Shown here one piece after another: positions 19,724 to 28,952 of a stretch of 59,858 nt of DNA; position 1 is the first letter of the stretch, and each line of letters starts with the position of its first letter. The position numbers and the translations under genes are program-made. Source of the DNA: Burkholderiales bacterium (lineage in GTDB: Bacteria > Pseudomonadota > Gammaproteobacteria > Burkholderiales > Casimicrobiaceae); NCBI GenBank assembly GCA_020851235.1, contig JADZDD010000001.1, forward strand, positions 118,619-178,476, given 5' to 3'. The notes beneath the pieces are model-generated. The model was not told the origin of the DNA, made no database searches, and saw nothing but the letters and a program-made list of their open reading frames with translations.

Positions 19724-20281
19724 TCAGACGTCTTCGCCGCTCGCCAGCGACGCGAGCACGTCACGCGCCCACTGCCGTGCGCGCAGGATCCGCCGGGCCC
19801 GCCCGTCGGCGCCGGCCGCAAATGCCGGGCCGTGGTACTTCGCGACGAGCGCGCGGTTGCCCGTGTGCGAGGCGCGACCGACGATGCGGCCCGGGGCCGC
19901 AAGCGCGGCGGCGAGCAATTGCGCCCGCAGCCCGCACAGCACCACGACCACGCACCCCGCAAGCTCGGCGCGCACCCGCGCCACGTTGTCCGGTGCGAGG
20001 ATCTCGGCCGGCGTGGCCTCCGATGCCGCGTGGCCGAGGCTCGCGGCCAGGGGCCTGGTATGGGCATTGGTGATCCGGTAGGCGTAGCGATCGGTCGACG
20101 GAAAACGGCGCGGGTCCGCGCTGTGCAGATAGCCGAGGGCGAAGTCGAGGTTCTCTCCGGTCACGCCCGCGACGGGACGCACCGCGGCTAGTTCGCGCGC
20201 GCCGGGTGTGCTGAAGACGAAGGCCACGGGATGCCGGCCGCGGTTGTAGTGCGCGCTGGGCGCCGGAGCCTCGCGCGTCAT
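19724..20281 (-). CDS. Uracil-DNA-glycosylase-like protein, function unproven
   Basis: A 185-residue protein. The start is set by an ATGA overlap with the pit stop. It reads PVAFVFSTPGARE (about 19-31), PSTDRYAYRITNAHT, VVVVLCGLRAQLL and GRASHTGNRAL. From memory this pattern matches a family of about 190-residue proteins annotated as uracil-DNA-glycosylase-like, in which FVFSAPG and ASHPGN occupy motif positions. Here the second motif reads SHTGN. No fold search was possible, and catalytic activity is doubtful. Coupling to the phosphate transporter is unexplained. Confidence 0.5.
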   Translation of the reverse strand: MTREAPAPSAHYNRGRHPVAFVFSTPGARELAAVRPVAGVTGENLDFALGYLHSADPRRFPSTDRYAYRITNAHTRPLAASLGHAASEATPAEILAPDNVARVRAELAGCVVVVLCGLRAQLLAAALAAPGRIVGRASHTGNRALVAKYHGPAFAAGADGRARRILRARQWARDVLASLASGEDV

Positions 20282-21285
20282 GTGAAGAGCCGCGTCGCCA
20301 TGTACGTCGCGGCCGCGATCGCCGCGGCGGCCGGGAGCGTGACGATCCACGCGACGACGATGCGTTGCGCGATGCCCCAGCGCACCGCTGCCGTGCGCCG
20401 CGCGGCGCCGACGCCGACGATGGCGCCGGTGATCGTATGCGTGGTCGAGACCGGAACGCCGAGCGCGGTCGCCGCGAAGAGCGTGAGCGCACCACCCGTC
20501 TCGGCGCAGCAGCCTTGCACCGGCTTCAACGACGTGATGCGCGAACCGAGCGTGTGCACGATACGCCAGCCGCCCATGAGGGTCCCCAGCGCCATCGCCG
20601 CCTGACAGGTGAGGATCACCCACAACGGGACGTGGAAGCCGCCCTCGAGCATCCCCTGCGAGTAGAGCAGCACGGCGATGATGCCCATCGTCTTCTGCGC
20701 ATCGTTGCCGCCGTGACCGAGCGAGTACGCCGCGGCGGAGAAGAGTTGCAGCACGCGAAAGCGCCGGTCGACGGCAAACGGCGAGCGCCGGCGATGCGTC
20801 CACGTCACGACGAGGACGAGGAACTGGGCGAGCACGAAGCCCAGGAGCGGCGAGGCGACGATGCCGGCCGCGGTGATCGCGAGCCCGTGCACCACCACCG
20901 CGGACAGCCCCGCCTTGGCGAGGCCGGCGCCGGCGAGACCGCCGATCAGCGCGTGGCTGCTCGACGACGGGATGCCGAAGCGCCAGGTGATCACGTTCCA
21001 GGCGATCGCCCCGACGAGCGCGCCGAAGATCACCGCGCCGTCGACGAGGCCGGGCGCCACGATGCCGGTTCCCACCGTCTGCGCGACGTGCAGGCCGAAG
21101 AAGGCGAAGGCGATGAAGTTGAAGAACGCGGCCCAGACCACCGCCGTCACCGGTCGCAGGACGCGCGTTGCGACCACCGTGGCAATCGAGTTGGCGGCGT
21201 CGTGCAGGCCGTTCATGAAGTCGAAGGCGAGCGCGATCACGATGAGTGCCACGAGGAGCGGAAAGCCAAGCGCGGAAGGGTCCAT
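20278..21285 (-). CDS. pit: Low-affinity inorganic phosphate transporter, Pit family
   Basis: A 335-residue membrane protein with about ten hydrophobic segments. Family repeats are visible twice: DFMNGLHDAANSIATVVATR near the N-terminus and GHGGNDAQKTMGIIA in the middle, the GxNDxxxx motifs of PiT symporters. It brings in phosphate, often as a metal-phosphate complex, coupled to protons. It follows a DUF47 gene by 31 bases, a pairing found in many bacteria. Its stop overlaps the start of the downstream small gene. Confidence 0.94.
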   Translation of the reverse strand: MDPSALGFPLLVALIVIALAFDFMNGLHDAANSIATVVATRVLRPVTAVVWAAFFNFIAFAFFGLHVAQTVGTGIVAPGLVDGAVIFGALVGAIAWNVITWRFGIPSSSSHALIGGLAGAGLAKAGLSAVVVHGLAITAAGIVASPLLGFVLAQFLVLVVTWTHRRRSPFAVDRRFRVLQLFSAAAYSLGHGGNDAQKTMGIIAVLLYSQGMLEGGFHVPLWVILTCQAAMALGTLMGGWRIVHTLGSRITSLKPVQGCCAETGGALTLFAATALGVPVSTTHTITGAIVGVGAARRTAAVRWGIAQRIVVAWIVTLPAAAAIAAATYMATRLFT

Positions 21286-21316
21286 GGGTGCGCTCGCCGC
21301 CGGTTATGCCGTGCCG

Positions 21317-21970
21317 TCAGACGTGCTTGGTGGTGATCGTCTGCACCGCGTTGGCGATGTCGTCACACTTGTCGACGACGCTCTCGACGAGTTCGTAGAG
21401 CTCCTTGCGGTCGATGTAGGCGACGACGTCGATCTCGCCCGCGCGCAACTGCGTGCGCAACGTCGCGAGCGCATGATCGAAGGCCACATCGATCTCGCGT
21501 TCGATCGTTGCGATCTCTTCGCAAAGGCGGAAGATCTCGCGATGCCGCCGGCTCGGTGCCTCGAGGTGCGGCATGACTTCGGACAGGCGCTGCGCGGCGG
21601 CGACGATGCCGTCGGCCATCTGCATGAGCTCGGGCGGGAACGTGTGCACGTCGTAGCGCGCGATGCCCTTGACCGTGTCCTCGATCAGGTCGACGACGTC
21701 GTCGAGTTCGTGCCCCAGAGCGAGGATGTCCTCACGATCGATCGGCGCATTGAACGTGCGGTTGGCGGCGACGAAGACCTTGTGCGCGATGGCGTCGGCC
21801 TTGTGCTCGACGGCGCGAATCGCCTGCACCTGCCGCTCGAAGTCGACTTCTCCGGCCATCATCGCGCGCAGCATCGTCGCCGCCTCGACGATGCAGCGTG
21901 CCTGGTCGGCGAAGAGCACGGTGAAGCGCTCTTCGGGCGGCATCAGGGCAGCAAAGAGGTTGAGCGCCAT
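21317..21970 (-). CDS. DUF47 / PhoU-like accessory protein of Pit
   Basis: A 217-residue, entirely helical, soluble protein beginning MALNLFAALMPPEERF. The phrases EHKADAIAHKVFVA and DREDILALGHELDDVVDLIED are typical of the DUF47 family (TIGR00153-type), which are PhoU-like four-helix proteins encoded beside pit. They are thought to regulate or assist phosphate uptake. It starts 30 bases after the stop of the large oxidoreductase, so the two may be on one transcript. Confidence 0.9.
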   Translation of the reverse strand: MALNLFAALMPPEERFTVLFADQARCIVEAATMLRAMMAGEVDFERQVQAIRAVEHKADAIAHKVFVAANRTFNAPIDREDILALGHELDDVVDLIEDTVKGIARYDVHTFPPELMQMADGIVAAAQRLSEVMPHLEAPSRRHREIFRLCEEIATIEREIDVAFDHALATLRTQLRAGEIDVVAYIDRKELYELVESVVDKCDDIANAVQTITTKHV

Positions 21971-22000
21971 GTCGTCGGTGGAGGTTGCGCCGCGGCCGCG

Positions 22001-25000
22001 TCAGTGCGCGCCGCCCGGCTCCGGTGCGCGCCGCGCGTGCGCGATCCAGCGTGCGGTCAGCTTCTCCTGCACGGCGTTCTGCCGCAGCCGCAGGTCGAGC
22101 GCGGCGAAATCGACCTCGTCGAGCGGTTGATCCTGATTGAAGCACGTGAACACGTAGCGCTCCTGGCCGGTGACGGGGTCGCGCTGCACCTGCAGGCACT
22201 GCGCGCAGACTTCCTTCATCATGCATTGCATCGGGGAATTGATCGATCCCAGCGCGCGGTGTCCGGCGTCGAGATAAGGTGCGAGGAGATCGTGGCGTGC
22301 CCGCGCGACCGCCGCCATCATCTTGTCCGAGCCGATGGCAACGATGCGATCGCAGCCACGAAATGGGATGCCCTGCTCGCCCAGACGCCCTGCCGCGTAG
22401 GCGTGCATCGCCTGCACGATGTTGCCGACGAAGCTGCGATCCTGCGGTCGCGCCGGAACGAACCCCGGAGCCTCGTCGCAGCACCAGACCACGACGTCGG
22501 CGGCGGCTTCGATCTCGGCGGTCTTGTAGCGGTCGATCACCTTCTTGTAGCCCGCGAAGTACAGCACCCGCGAGCCCGCGGCCCGGAACGCCTGGCCGAT
22601 CGAGAAGAGAACCGCGTTGCCCAGGCCCCCACCCGCGAGCACGACCGTCTCGCCACCTGCGATCTCGGTCGGACTGCCGGTGGGGCCCATCAGCACCACG
22701 GGCTCTCCCGGCTGCAAGTCGGCGCACAGGTTCGACGAGCCGCCCATCTCGAGGACGATGAGCGACACGAGACCGGCGTCGCGATCGACCCACGCGCCGG
22801 TGAGCGCGAGCCCTTCCATGACGAAACGCGTTCCGCAGTGCACGCCAGCCAGCGCCTCGTAATTCTGCAACCGGTAGAACTGGCCTGGTGCGAAGCGCGC
22901 CGCTGCGGCCGGCGCACGCACCACGACCTCGACGATCGTCGGCGTCAGGCGCACGACGCGCTCGACGCGCGCCCGCAGGCGATCGTCGAGCATCGCGTAG
23001 AACTGCGCATCGGTGAGCGCTGACGCCGGCGCGACGCGCGCGAGCCGACGGTCGACGATCGGCCAGCCGAGCTTCGCGCTGCTCATCGCCTTGACGACGT
23101 TGCCGAAGAACGAGGGATGGAGGTCGCCGAAGAAGCTCGTCGCACGCCCGTCGGGGAGGATGTCGGTGAGCACCGCGGGCTGCGCGGGCTTGGCGAGTCC
23201 GCGCACCACCTTCACCGGCGCGCCCTCCTCGTCGAGGACGCGGAAGTACTTGCCGTCGAGATGGAAGTGCGCGGCATCCTCGCGCGCAAGCACCGTGTTG
23301 GGCTGCGTGCCGGCTGCGACGAGGATCGTGCGCGCCGGCAGCGTCACCCGCGCGACCTCGTGCCAGACGCCGTCGCCGTCGGTGCGCTGCTGCGAGACCT
23401 CGAGCCCGCTCGCCGCACCGCGCTCGTCGATGGTGATCGCGATCGGCGTCAATCCTTCGGCGAAGCGGATGCCTTCCTCGAGCGCCTTTTCGACCTCTTC
23501 GTGATTGAGCGTGTACGACGGGCTGTCGACCAGGCGTCGCCGATACGCCACCATCACGCCGCCCCATTCGTCGAGCAACGCCGCGATGCGCGCCGGGCGC
23601 CCGGCGCGCGCGGCGGCGGCCCGTTCGGCGCGCAGCGCCTTGCCGTGCGCGAGGAACTCCTGCGCGACGATCGCCTCCTCGAAGCTCCACATCGCCTCGA
23701 CGGCATCGCGGCCCTGCGCCGCGACGAGCGTCTCGTATCGGGCGAGGAATTTCTCGACCTGCACCGGGTAGTAGGCGAGCGCTTCGGTCGCGGTATCGAT
23801 CGCCGTGAGCCCGCCACCGACGACGATGACCGGCAGTCGCACCTGCATGTTGGCAATCGAGTCGCGCTTGGCAGCGCCGGTCAGCTGGAGCGCCATCAGG
23901 AAATCGGAAGCCGTGCGCACGCCGTTGGCGAGCCCGTTGGGCAGGTCGAGCACCGTGGGCTTGCCCGCCCCGGTGGCAAGGGCGATGTGGTCGAAGCCCA
24001 TCGCGAAGGCGCCGGTGTCGTCGAGCGTGCCACCGAAACGCACGCCCCCGTACAAGGCGAAGCGCTTGCGCCGCTCGAGGAGCAGGCGCACGATCTTGAG
24101 AAAATTCTTGTCCCAGCGCACCGTGATGCCGTACTCGGCGACGCCGCCGAATCCCGCCATCAGGCGTGCATCGAGCGGCTCGGTGAGACTCGCGGCGTCG
24201 CGGATGGGAACGAAGGCGACGCGCTCGCCGGCGAGCGTGATTCCACTGAGCGCGGCGTCGAGCGGCTCGATCTTCAGGCCATCGATGCCCACCACCGTGT
24301 GTCCGGCGTTGACGAGGTGGTGCGCCAGCGTGAAGCCGGCCGGGCCCAATCCCACGACGAGCACCCGCTTGCCGGTGCGCGGCGCGGGCCAAGGGTGGCG
24401 CAGGTTGAGCGGGTTCCAGCGCGTCAGGAGCGAATAGATCTCGAAGCCCCACGGCAGGGCGAGCACGTCCTTCAGGACGCGGGTCTCGGACTGCGGGATG
24501 TCGACCGGATCCTGCTTCTGGTAGATGCACGCCTTCATGCAGTCGTTGCAGATGCGGTGCCCCGTGGCCGCCACCATCGGATTGTCGATCACGATCATGG
24601 CGAGCGCGCCCAGCGGCCAGCCTTCCGCGCGCAGCTTGTGGAACTCCGAGATCCGCTCCTCCAGAGGGCAACCGGCAAGCGTCACGTCGAACGGCGACTT
24701 CCTGAACGGAATTGCGGCCTCGGCCGGTGCCTTCTCCAGCAGGCCCCGCGCGCACGAGTCCTTGCCCTGCTCGTGGCACCAGATGCAGTAATGCGCCTGG
24801 TCGAGCGAGCCGGCGAGATCGGTGCCCTGGTCGGTGAGGGCAAAGCCGTCACGCTCGCGTGCCGCGTGATCGCCCGCAAGCTTCCACGCCGTCACCCCGT
24901 GCCGCTCTTCGGCCTCGACGGGCAGAAGACGCATGAAGTCGAGCTTGCGCGGGACCTTGAACAGGACGCCGCTGCGATGCGCCGCGCGCCCGGCGGCCGT

Positions 25001-25519
25001 GTGCACGGCCCACGCAGCGTAACGGGCGGCAAGATCGAGCGCCGCGGCATGCGTCGCCTCATCGCTGCGCCAATGCGTGATCGCCTGCGCAAACGCCAAC
25101 TCGGTGAATGGCGCCGCGAGGCTCGCTTCCACCTGCGCGCGCAGCGCCGCGCCGTCGAACGTCGCGGCGACGTCGGCCTTGTACGCATTCATGGCCTTGC
25201 GCTGGACGAACTGGCGCTTGACGGCAAACAGCGGCGCCAGCGCGTGGTGCTGCGCTTCGAGGGCGTGGACCTCGCTCGCAATGCCGAAGAGGTCCGCGAG
25301 GAAGTCCTCGAGATGCGGGGCGATCGCGATCAGGAGTTCGGCTTCGGACTTGCGATCGAGCGCATCGGGGTCGTCACGCGCCGCGGCATAGCGCTGGGCG
25401 AGCGGCGCGTCGGTCGCGGCGAGCGCGGCCTGGAACGCAGCGTCGAGGCGACGGGAGCCCGCGACCGAGTACAGGTCGGCAAGGACGAGACCGTGGGCGA
25501 GCGACAGCGCGGCAGACAT
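22001..25519 (-). CDS. Large fused FAD/NAD(P) oxidoreductase (GltD/NfnB-like plus PyrK/NfnA-like modules)
   Basis: A 1172-residue cytoplasmic flavoprotein. Residues 1-240 are helical with no domain I recognise. Next comes a GltD-type Fe-S region with Cys 245, 248, 256, 284 and the cluster Cys 324, 327, 331 (CNDCMKAC). A Rossmann FAD-binding motif, VVGLGPAG (388-394), opens a pyridine-nucleotide oxidoreductase domain, which includes a second Rossmann loop VVGGGLTAIDTATE. The C-terminal third resembles the dihydroorotate dehydrogenase electron-transfer subunit: FAD site, NAD site (VVLAGGGLGNAVL), and a [2Fe-2S] Cys set at 1099, 1105, 1108, 1126 (CMMKEVCAQC...C). The order resembles NfnB fused to NfnA. 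Substrate and bifurcation are unknown. The start ATG at 25519 has no obvious ribosome-binding site. Confidence 0.8.
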   Translation of the reverse strand: MSAALSLAHGLVLADLYSVAGSRRLDAAFQAALAATDAPLAQRYAAARDDPDALDRKSEAELLIAIAPHLEDFLADLFGIASEVHALEAQHHALAPLFAVKRQFVQRKAMNAYKADVAATFDGAALRAQVEASLAAPFTELAFAQAITHWRSDEATHAAALDLAARYAAWAVHTAAGRAAHRSGVLFKVPRKLDFMRLLPVEAEERHGVTAWKLAGDHAARERDGFALTDQGTDLAGSLDQAHYCIWCHEQGKDSCARGLLEKAPAEAAIPFRKSPFDVTLAGCPLEERISEFHKLRAEGWPLGALAMIVIDNPMVAATGHRICNDCMKACIYQKQDPVDIPQSETRVLKDVLALPWGFEIYSLLTRWNPLNLRHPWPAPRTGKRVLVVGLGPAGFTLAHHLVNAGHTVVGIDGLKIEPLDAALSGITLAGERVAFVPIRDAASLTEPLDARLMAGFGGVAEYGITVRWDKNFLKIVRLLLERRKRFALYGGVRFGGTLDDTGAFAMGFDHIALATGAGKPTVLDLPNGLANGVRTASDFLMALQLTGAAKRDSIANMQVRLPVIVVGGGLTAIDTATEALAYYPVQVEKFLARYETLVAAQGRDAVEAMWSFEEAIVAQEFLAHGKALRAERAAAARAGRPARIAALLDEWGGVMVAYRRRLVDSPSYTLNHEEVEKALEEGIRFAEGLTPIAITIDERGAASGLEVSQQRTDGDGVWHEVARVTLPARTILVAAGTQPNTVLAREDAAHFHLDGKYFRVLDEEGAPVKVVRGLAKPAQPAVLTDILPDGRATSFFGDLHPSFFGNVVKAMSSAKLGWPIVDRRLARVAPASALTDAQFYAMLDDRLRARVERVVRLTPTIVEVVVRAPAAAARFAPGQFYRLQNYEALAGVHCGTRFVMEGLALTGAWVDRDAGLVSLIVLEMGGSSNLCADLQPGEPVVLMGPTGSPTEIAGGETVVLAGGGLGNAVLFSIGQAFRAAGSRVLYFAGYKKVIDRYKTAEIEAAADVVVWCCDEAPGFVPARPQDRSFVGNIVQAMHAYAAGRLGEQGIPFRGCDRIVAIGSDKMMAAVARARHDLLAPYLDAGHRALGSINSPMQCMMKEVCAQCLQVQRDPVTGQERYVFTCFNQDQPLDEVDFAALDLRLRQNAVQEKLTARWIAHARRAPEPGGAH

Positions 25520-25569
25520 GACGGATCGTCGCTCGCGCGCGATGACGCATTGCGCGTGGGCGAGGATCG

Positions 25570-25575
25570 CATTTT
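25570..25575 (-). promoter_or_regulatory. Candidate -10 element for the large oxidoreductase
   Basis: The complement strand reads TAAAAT, 50 bases before the ATG at 25519, in the 118-base gap behind metC. The -35 region shows no good match, so support is limited to AT-richness and position. Confidence 0.35.
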
Positions 25576-25637
25576 ACCCGGCCGCCGCGATGCGCCTTGC
25601 GGGCCAGCGCAAGCGCGTCACCCTGATGCAAGTGCGG

Positions 25638-26813
25638 TCAGGTGCCAAGCCGTGCCAACCCGCGTTCGAGGTCGGCGATGAGGTCGGCGGGATCCTCGAG
25701 GCCGATGGCGATCCGCAGACAGGGTCCGGGTGCATCCCACGTCGTTGCGCTGCGCACGCGCGCGGGCTGGACGGGAATGACGAGGCTCTCGTAGCCGCCC
25801 CAGCTGAAACCCATGCTGAACAGATCGAGACCGTCGAGCATGGCGGCGAGGCCCGACGCGCTCGTGGGGTGCAGGATGACGCCGAAGAGCGACGAGGCGC
25901 CGGTGAAGTCACGCTTCCACAGCTCGTGGCCGCGCGCACCGGGCAGCGCCGGGTACAGGACTTCGGCAACCTCGGGTCGCGCCCGCAGCCACGTGGCGAC
26001 GGTCATCGCACTCGCCTGCTGGCGCTCGAGACGGACCGCGAGCGTGCGCAAGCCGCGCAGGCCGAGGAAGCAATCATCGGCCGCCGCGGTGACGCCCAGG
26101 TCGGTCCACAACCGGAAGAGCCGCGGATACGCCGTCGCATTGGCGACGATCACGCCGAGCAGGACGTCGGAGTGACCGCCGATGTACTTCGTCGCGGCGT
26201 GCACCGAGACGTCGATCCCGTGCTCGAAGGCGCGGAAGTACAACGCCGTCGCCCAACTGTTGTCGGCGACGACGAGCGCACCGCGCTCGTGGGCGACACG
26301 GGCAATGGCGGGAATGTCCTGCACCTCGAAGGTGAGCGATCCGGGCGACTCGCAGAACACGAGCTTCGTGTTCGGCCGAAAGAGCGCGCCGATGCCGGCG
26401 CCGACGAGCGGGTCGTAGTACGTGACCTCGACACCCAGGCGCGCGAGATGGAGATTGCAGAAACGGCGCGTCGGCCCGTAGACCGCGTCGGTGACCAGGA
26501 CGTGGTCCCCGGGGTCGAGCAGGGCCAGCAGCGGCACGGTGGTGGCGGCAAGCCCCGATGGCACCGCGAGCGCGGCGTGTCCCCCTTCCAGTTCGGCCAT
26601 GGCGGCCTGGAAGTCGGTCACGGTGGGAACGCCATGCAGGCCGTAGGCAAGGCCCGGATACTGGCCGTTTTCCGCGAGCTCGACGTCGTGCGTGGTCGCG
26701 AACTGGATCGTCGAGGCGCGAAACACCGGCGTGTTGACGGCGCCGAGCCAGCGCTGCGGTGAGCGGCCGACGTGCGCGACACGGGTCGCAGGCTGGTACG
26801 GGGAGCGACGCAT
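25638..26813 (-). CDS. metC: Cystathionine beta-lyase (PLP, Cys/Met metabolism family)
   Basis: A 391-residue fold-type I PLP enzyme. The Schiff-base lysine is in HAATKYIGGHSD, the phosphate site lies around VPSGLAATTVPLLAL, and the sequence TDAVYGPTRRFCN is typical of MetC rather than MetB. MetC splits cystathionine to homocysteine, pyruvate and ammonia. ATG at 26813 has AAGGG 7 bases upstream and is preferred over the in-frame TTG at 26840. The residues SMGFSWGGYESL near the C-terminus are conserved in cystathionine beta-lyases. Other Cys/Met-family reactions cannot be excluded. Confidence 0.88.
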   Translation of the reverse strand: MRRSPYQPATRVAHVGRSPQRWLGAVNTPVFRASTIQFATTHDVELAENGQYPGLAYGLHGVPTVTDFQAAMAELEGGHAALAVPSGLAATTVPLLALLDPGDHVLVTDAVYGPTRRFCNLHLARLGVEVTYYDPLVGAGIGALFRPNTKLVFCESPGSLTFEVQDIPAIARVAHERGALVVADNSWATALYFRAFEHGIDVSVHAATKYIGGHSDVLLGVIVANATAYPRLFRLWTDLGVTAAADDCFLGLRGLRTLAVRLERQQASAMTVATWLRARPEVAEVLYPALPGARGHELWKRDFTGASSLFGVILHPTSASGLAAMLDGLDLFSMGFSWGGYESLVIPVQPARVRSATTWDAPGPCLRIAIGLEDPADLIADLERGLARLGT

Positions 26814-26897
26814 CGGATTACCCTTCGTGACGTGGCGCAATGCCGCCGCGCTGGGTCGCGATGCGACGCGAGCGCAAAGCCGGCGACGAGATGCGCA

Positions 26898-27383
26898 TCA
26901 GGTGAGTGCGAAGTGCTGGCGAATGCGCGCGACCTGCGCGTCGACCCCCAGGCGAACGTCGACCGCCAGCGCATCGGTCGGCGGCTCGAGCGTGGCGAAC
27001 TGCGAAGCAAGCAGCGAGCTCGGCATGTACTCGTGCTTGCGTCCGGCAAGCCGCGCCGCGATCGTCTTCGCATCGCCCTCGAGATAGACGAAGCGCACGT
27101 CGCCGGCACGTGCGAGGCGCTCCCGATAGGCGGCTTTGAGCGCGGAACAGGCGAGCACCCCGTGGCCGCCGCCAGCGAGGATGTCGTGCATCGTTGCGGC
27201 CAGCCGATCGAGCCAGGGCGCGCGATCGTCGTCGGTGAGCGGCGTGCCGGCCGCCATCTTGGCGACGTTGGCCGCCGGGTGGAAGTCGTCGGCATCGAGG
27301 AATGGCCAGTCGAGCGCGGCGGCAAGCGCCGCACCGACGGTCGACTTGCCCGAGCCCGAGACACCCATCACCACGAGGAACAT
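26898..27383 (-). CDS. gntK: Gluconokinase
   Basis: A 161-residue P-loop kinase that phosphorylates gluconate to 6-phosphogluconate. It begins MFLVVMGVSGSGKST, with Walker A GVSGSGKS at about 7-14. Substrate-site motifs follow: FLDADDFHPAANVAKM, GTPLTDDDRAPWL, and VLACSALKAAYRE, all typical of GntK. Start at 27383 is supported by AAGGA 8 bases upstream; a longer frame to 27431 lacks this. It is divergent from the glutamine-synthetase-like gene. No other gluconate gene is nearby. Confidence 0.93.
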   Translation of the reverse strand: MFLVVMGVSGSGKSTVGAALAAALDWPFLDADDFHPAANVAKMAAGTPLTDDDRAPWLDRLAATMHDILAGGGHGVLACSALKAAYRERLARAGDVRFVYLEGDAKTIAARLAGRKHEYMPSSLLASQFATLEPPTDALAVDVRLGVDAQVARIRQHFALT

Positions 27384-27514
27384 GCCGCCATCCTTTGTCG
27401 CCCTGGCACCGGCGTCGATGATACGCTGCACCGCCGCGCGCCTCCGCGCTCCAGCTAGAATGCGCGCCTGCCCGCCTGCGCCGTTCGATCGAATCCACCC
27501 AGGGAGACTCCGCG

Positions 27515-28888
27515 ATGCCGATGCCGTACGTTGCCGACAAGGTTCTCGATGCCGTTCGCCAGGCGCCGGGGACGCGGGTCAAGGTCGCGGTCTCCGACAT
27601 CGACGGCATCCTGCGCGGCAAGTACCTCCACAAGGAGAAGTTCGCGGCGGCGGCGGAGAGCGGCTTCGGCTTCTGCGACGTCGTCTTCGGCTGGGACTCG
27701 CACGACGTTTGCTACGACAACACGACGCTCGTCGGCTGGCACAAGGGCTATCCCGACGCCCTCGCGCGCATCGATCTCGGGACGTACCGCAGCGTCCCCT
27801 GGGATGGCGACGTGCCGTTCTTCCTCGGCGAGTTCATCGCCAGCGAAGACGGCAAGATCGTCCCGCATCCGCTGTGCCCGCGGCAGGTCCTGAAGCGTGT
27901 GCTCGCCCGCGCCGAGCGCATGGGCTACGTGCCGATGTGCGGGCTCGAGTTCGAATGGTTCAACTTCGCCGAGACGCCGCAGTCGTGGGCCGCCAAGCAC
28001 GGCGTGGGGCCGCAGCCCATCACGCCGGGCATGTTCGGCTATTCGCTGCTGCGGGCCAACGCGTCGCAGCCGTTCTTCGAGGCGCTCTTCCACGAACTCG
28101 GCAAGTTCGGCGTGCCGATCGAGGGCCTGCACACCGAGACGGGGCCCGGCGTCTTCGAGGCGGCGCTGCTCTTCTCCGATGCCCTCGAAGCCGGCGACCG
28201 CGCGATCCTTTTCAAGACCGGCGCCAAGGAGATCGGCGCGCGCTTCGGCATCATGCCGAGCTTCATGGCCAAGTGGAGCCAGCAGTACCCGGGTTGCTCG
28301 GGCCACATCCACCAGTCGCTCGCGAGCGGAGGCAAGAACCAGTTTCACGACCCCGACGGCCGCCACGGCATGAGCAAGCTCTTCGAGAGCTACCTCGCCG
28401 GGCAGCTCGCGGTGGCGATGGAGATGGCGCCGATGTTCTGGCCGACGATCAACAGTTACAAGCGACTCGTCGATGGCTACTGGGCTCCGGTGAAGCCCAC
28501 GTGGGGGGTCGACAATCGCACCGCGAGCTTCCGCGTGATCCCGGGCTCGCCCAAGTCGACGCGCCTCGAAACGCGCTGCCCGGGGGCCGACGTCAATCCG
28601 TACCTTGCCCTCGCCGCCGTCATTGCCGCGGGCCTGCACGGCGTGGAGAAGGGGCTGAAGCTCACCACGCCACCCATCTCGGGCACCAATGCCGGCGCCG
28701 AGGACATTCCGCGTGCGCCGCGCACGCTCATCGAGACCACCCGGATCTTCCAGCGCTCCGAGATCGCCCGCGACTGGTTCGGCGATGCCTTCGTCGATCA
28801 CTTTGCGGCCACCCGCGAATGGGAATGGCGGCAATGGCTCGACGGTGTCACCGACTGGGAATTGAAGCGCTACTTCGAGATCATCTGA
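27515..28888 (+). CDS. Glutamine synthetase-like gamma-glutamyl-amine ligase
   Basis: A 457-residue member of the glutamine synthetase fold, close in length to PuuA/GlnA3-type ligases. The beta-grasp N-terminal domain contains VKVAVSDIDGILRGKYL. The catalytic barrel has GLEFEWFNF, HTETGPGVFEAAL, CSGHIHQSL (substrate and ATP site) and NRTASFRVIPG with the conserved arginine. It would join glutamate to an amine or amino-alcohol using ATP. AGGGAG lies 9 bases upstream of the ATG. It is followed by an iron alcohol dehydrogenase, a gamma-glutamyl hydrolase and an aldehyde dehydrogenase, which argues for catabolism and against true glutamine synthesis. Substrate is inferred. Confidence 0.88.
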   Translation: MPMPYVADKVLDAVRQAPGTRVKVAVSDIDGILRGKYLHKEKFAAAAESGFGFCDVVFGWDSHDVCYDNTTLVGWHKGYPDALARIDLGTYRSVPWDGDVPFFLGEFIASEDGKIVPHPLCPRQVLKRVLARAERMGYVPMCGLEFEWFNFAETPQSWAAKHGVGPQPITPGMFGYSLLRANASQPFFEALFHELGKFGVPIEGLHTETGPGVFEAALLFSDALEAGDRAILFKTGAKEIGARFGIMPSFMAKWSQQYPGCSGHIHQSLASGGKNQFHDPDGRHGMSKLFESYLAGQLAVAMEMAPMFWPTINSYKRLVDGYWAPVKPTWGVDNRTASFRVIPGSPKSTRLETRCPGADVNPYLALAAVIAAGLHGVEKGLKLTTPPISGTNAGAEDIPRAPRTLIETTRIFQRSEIARDWFGDAFVDHFAATREWEWRQWLDGVTDWELKRYFEII

Positions 28889-28952
28889 CGCTGCCGGCGC
28901 GGCGCGCGCGCCGTCGCGGCACGACACCCTCGTCTTCCTTGCGACCCTTGCC

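Noticed and set aside
23117..25681. Open frame of about 850 codons on the plus strand opposite the large oxidoreductase
   Set aside because: Antisense shadow; no recognisable motif, while the minus strand has ordered FAD and Fe-S motifs.
27515..28888. Glutamine synthetase GlnA for nitrogen assimilation
   Set aside because: The neighbouring dehydrogenases and gamma-glutamyl hydrolase argue for a catabolic gamma-glutamyl ligase, though the fold is shared.
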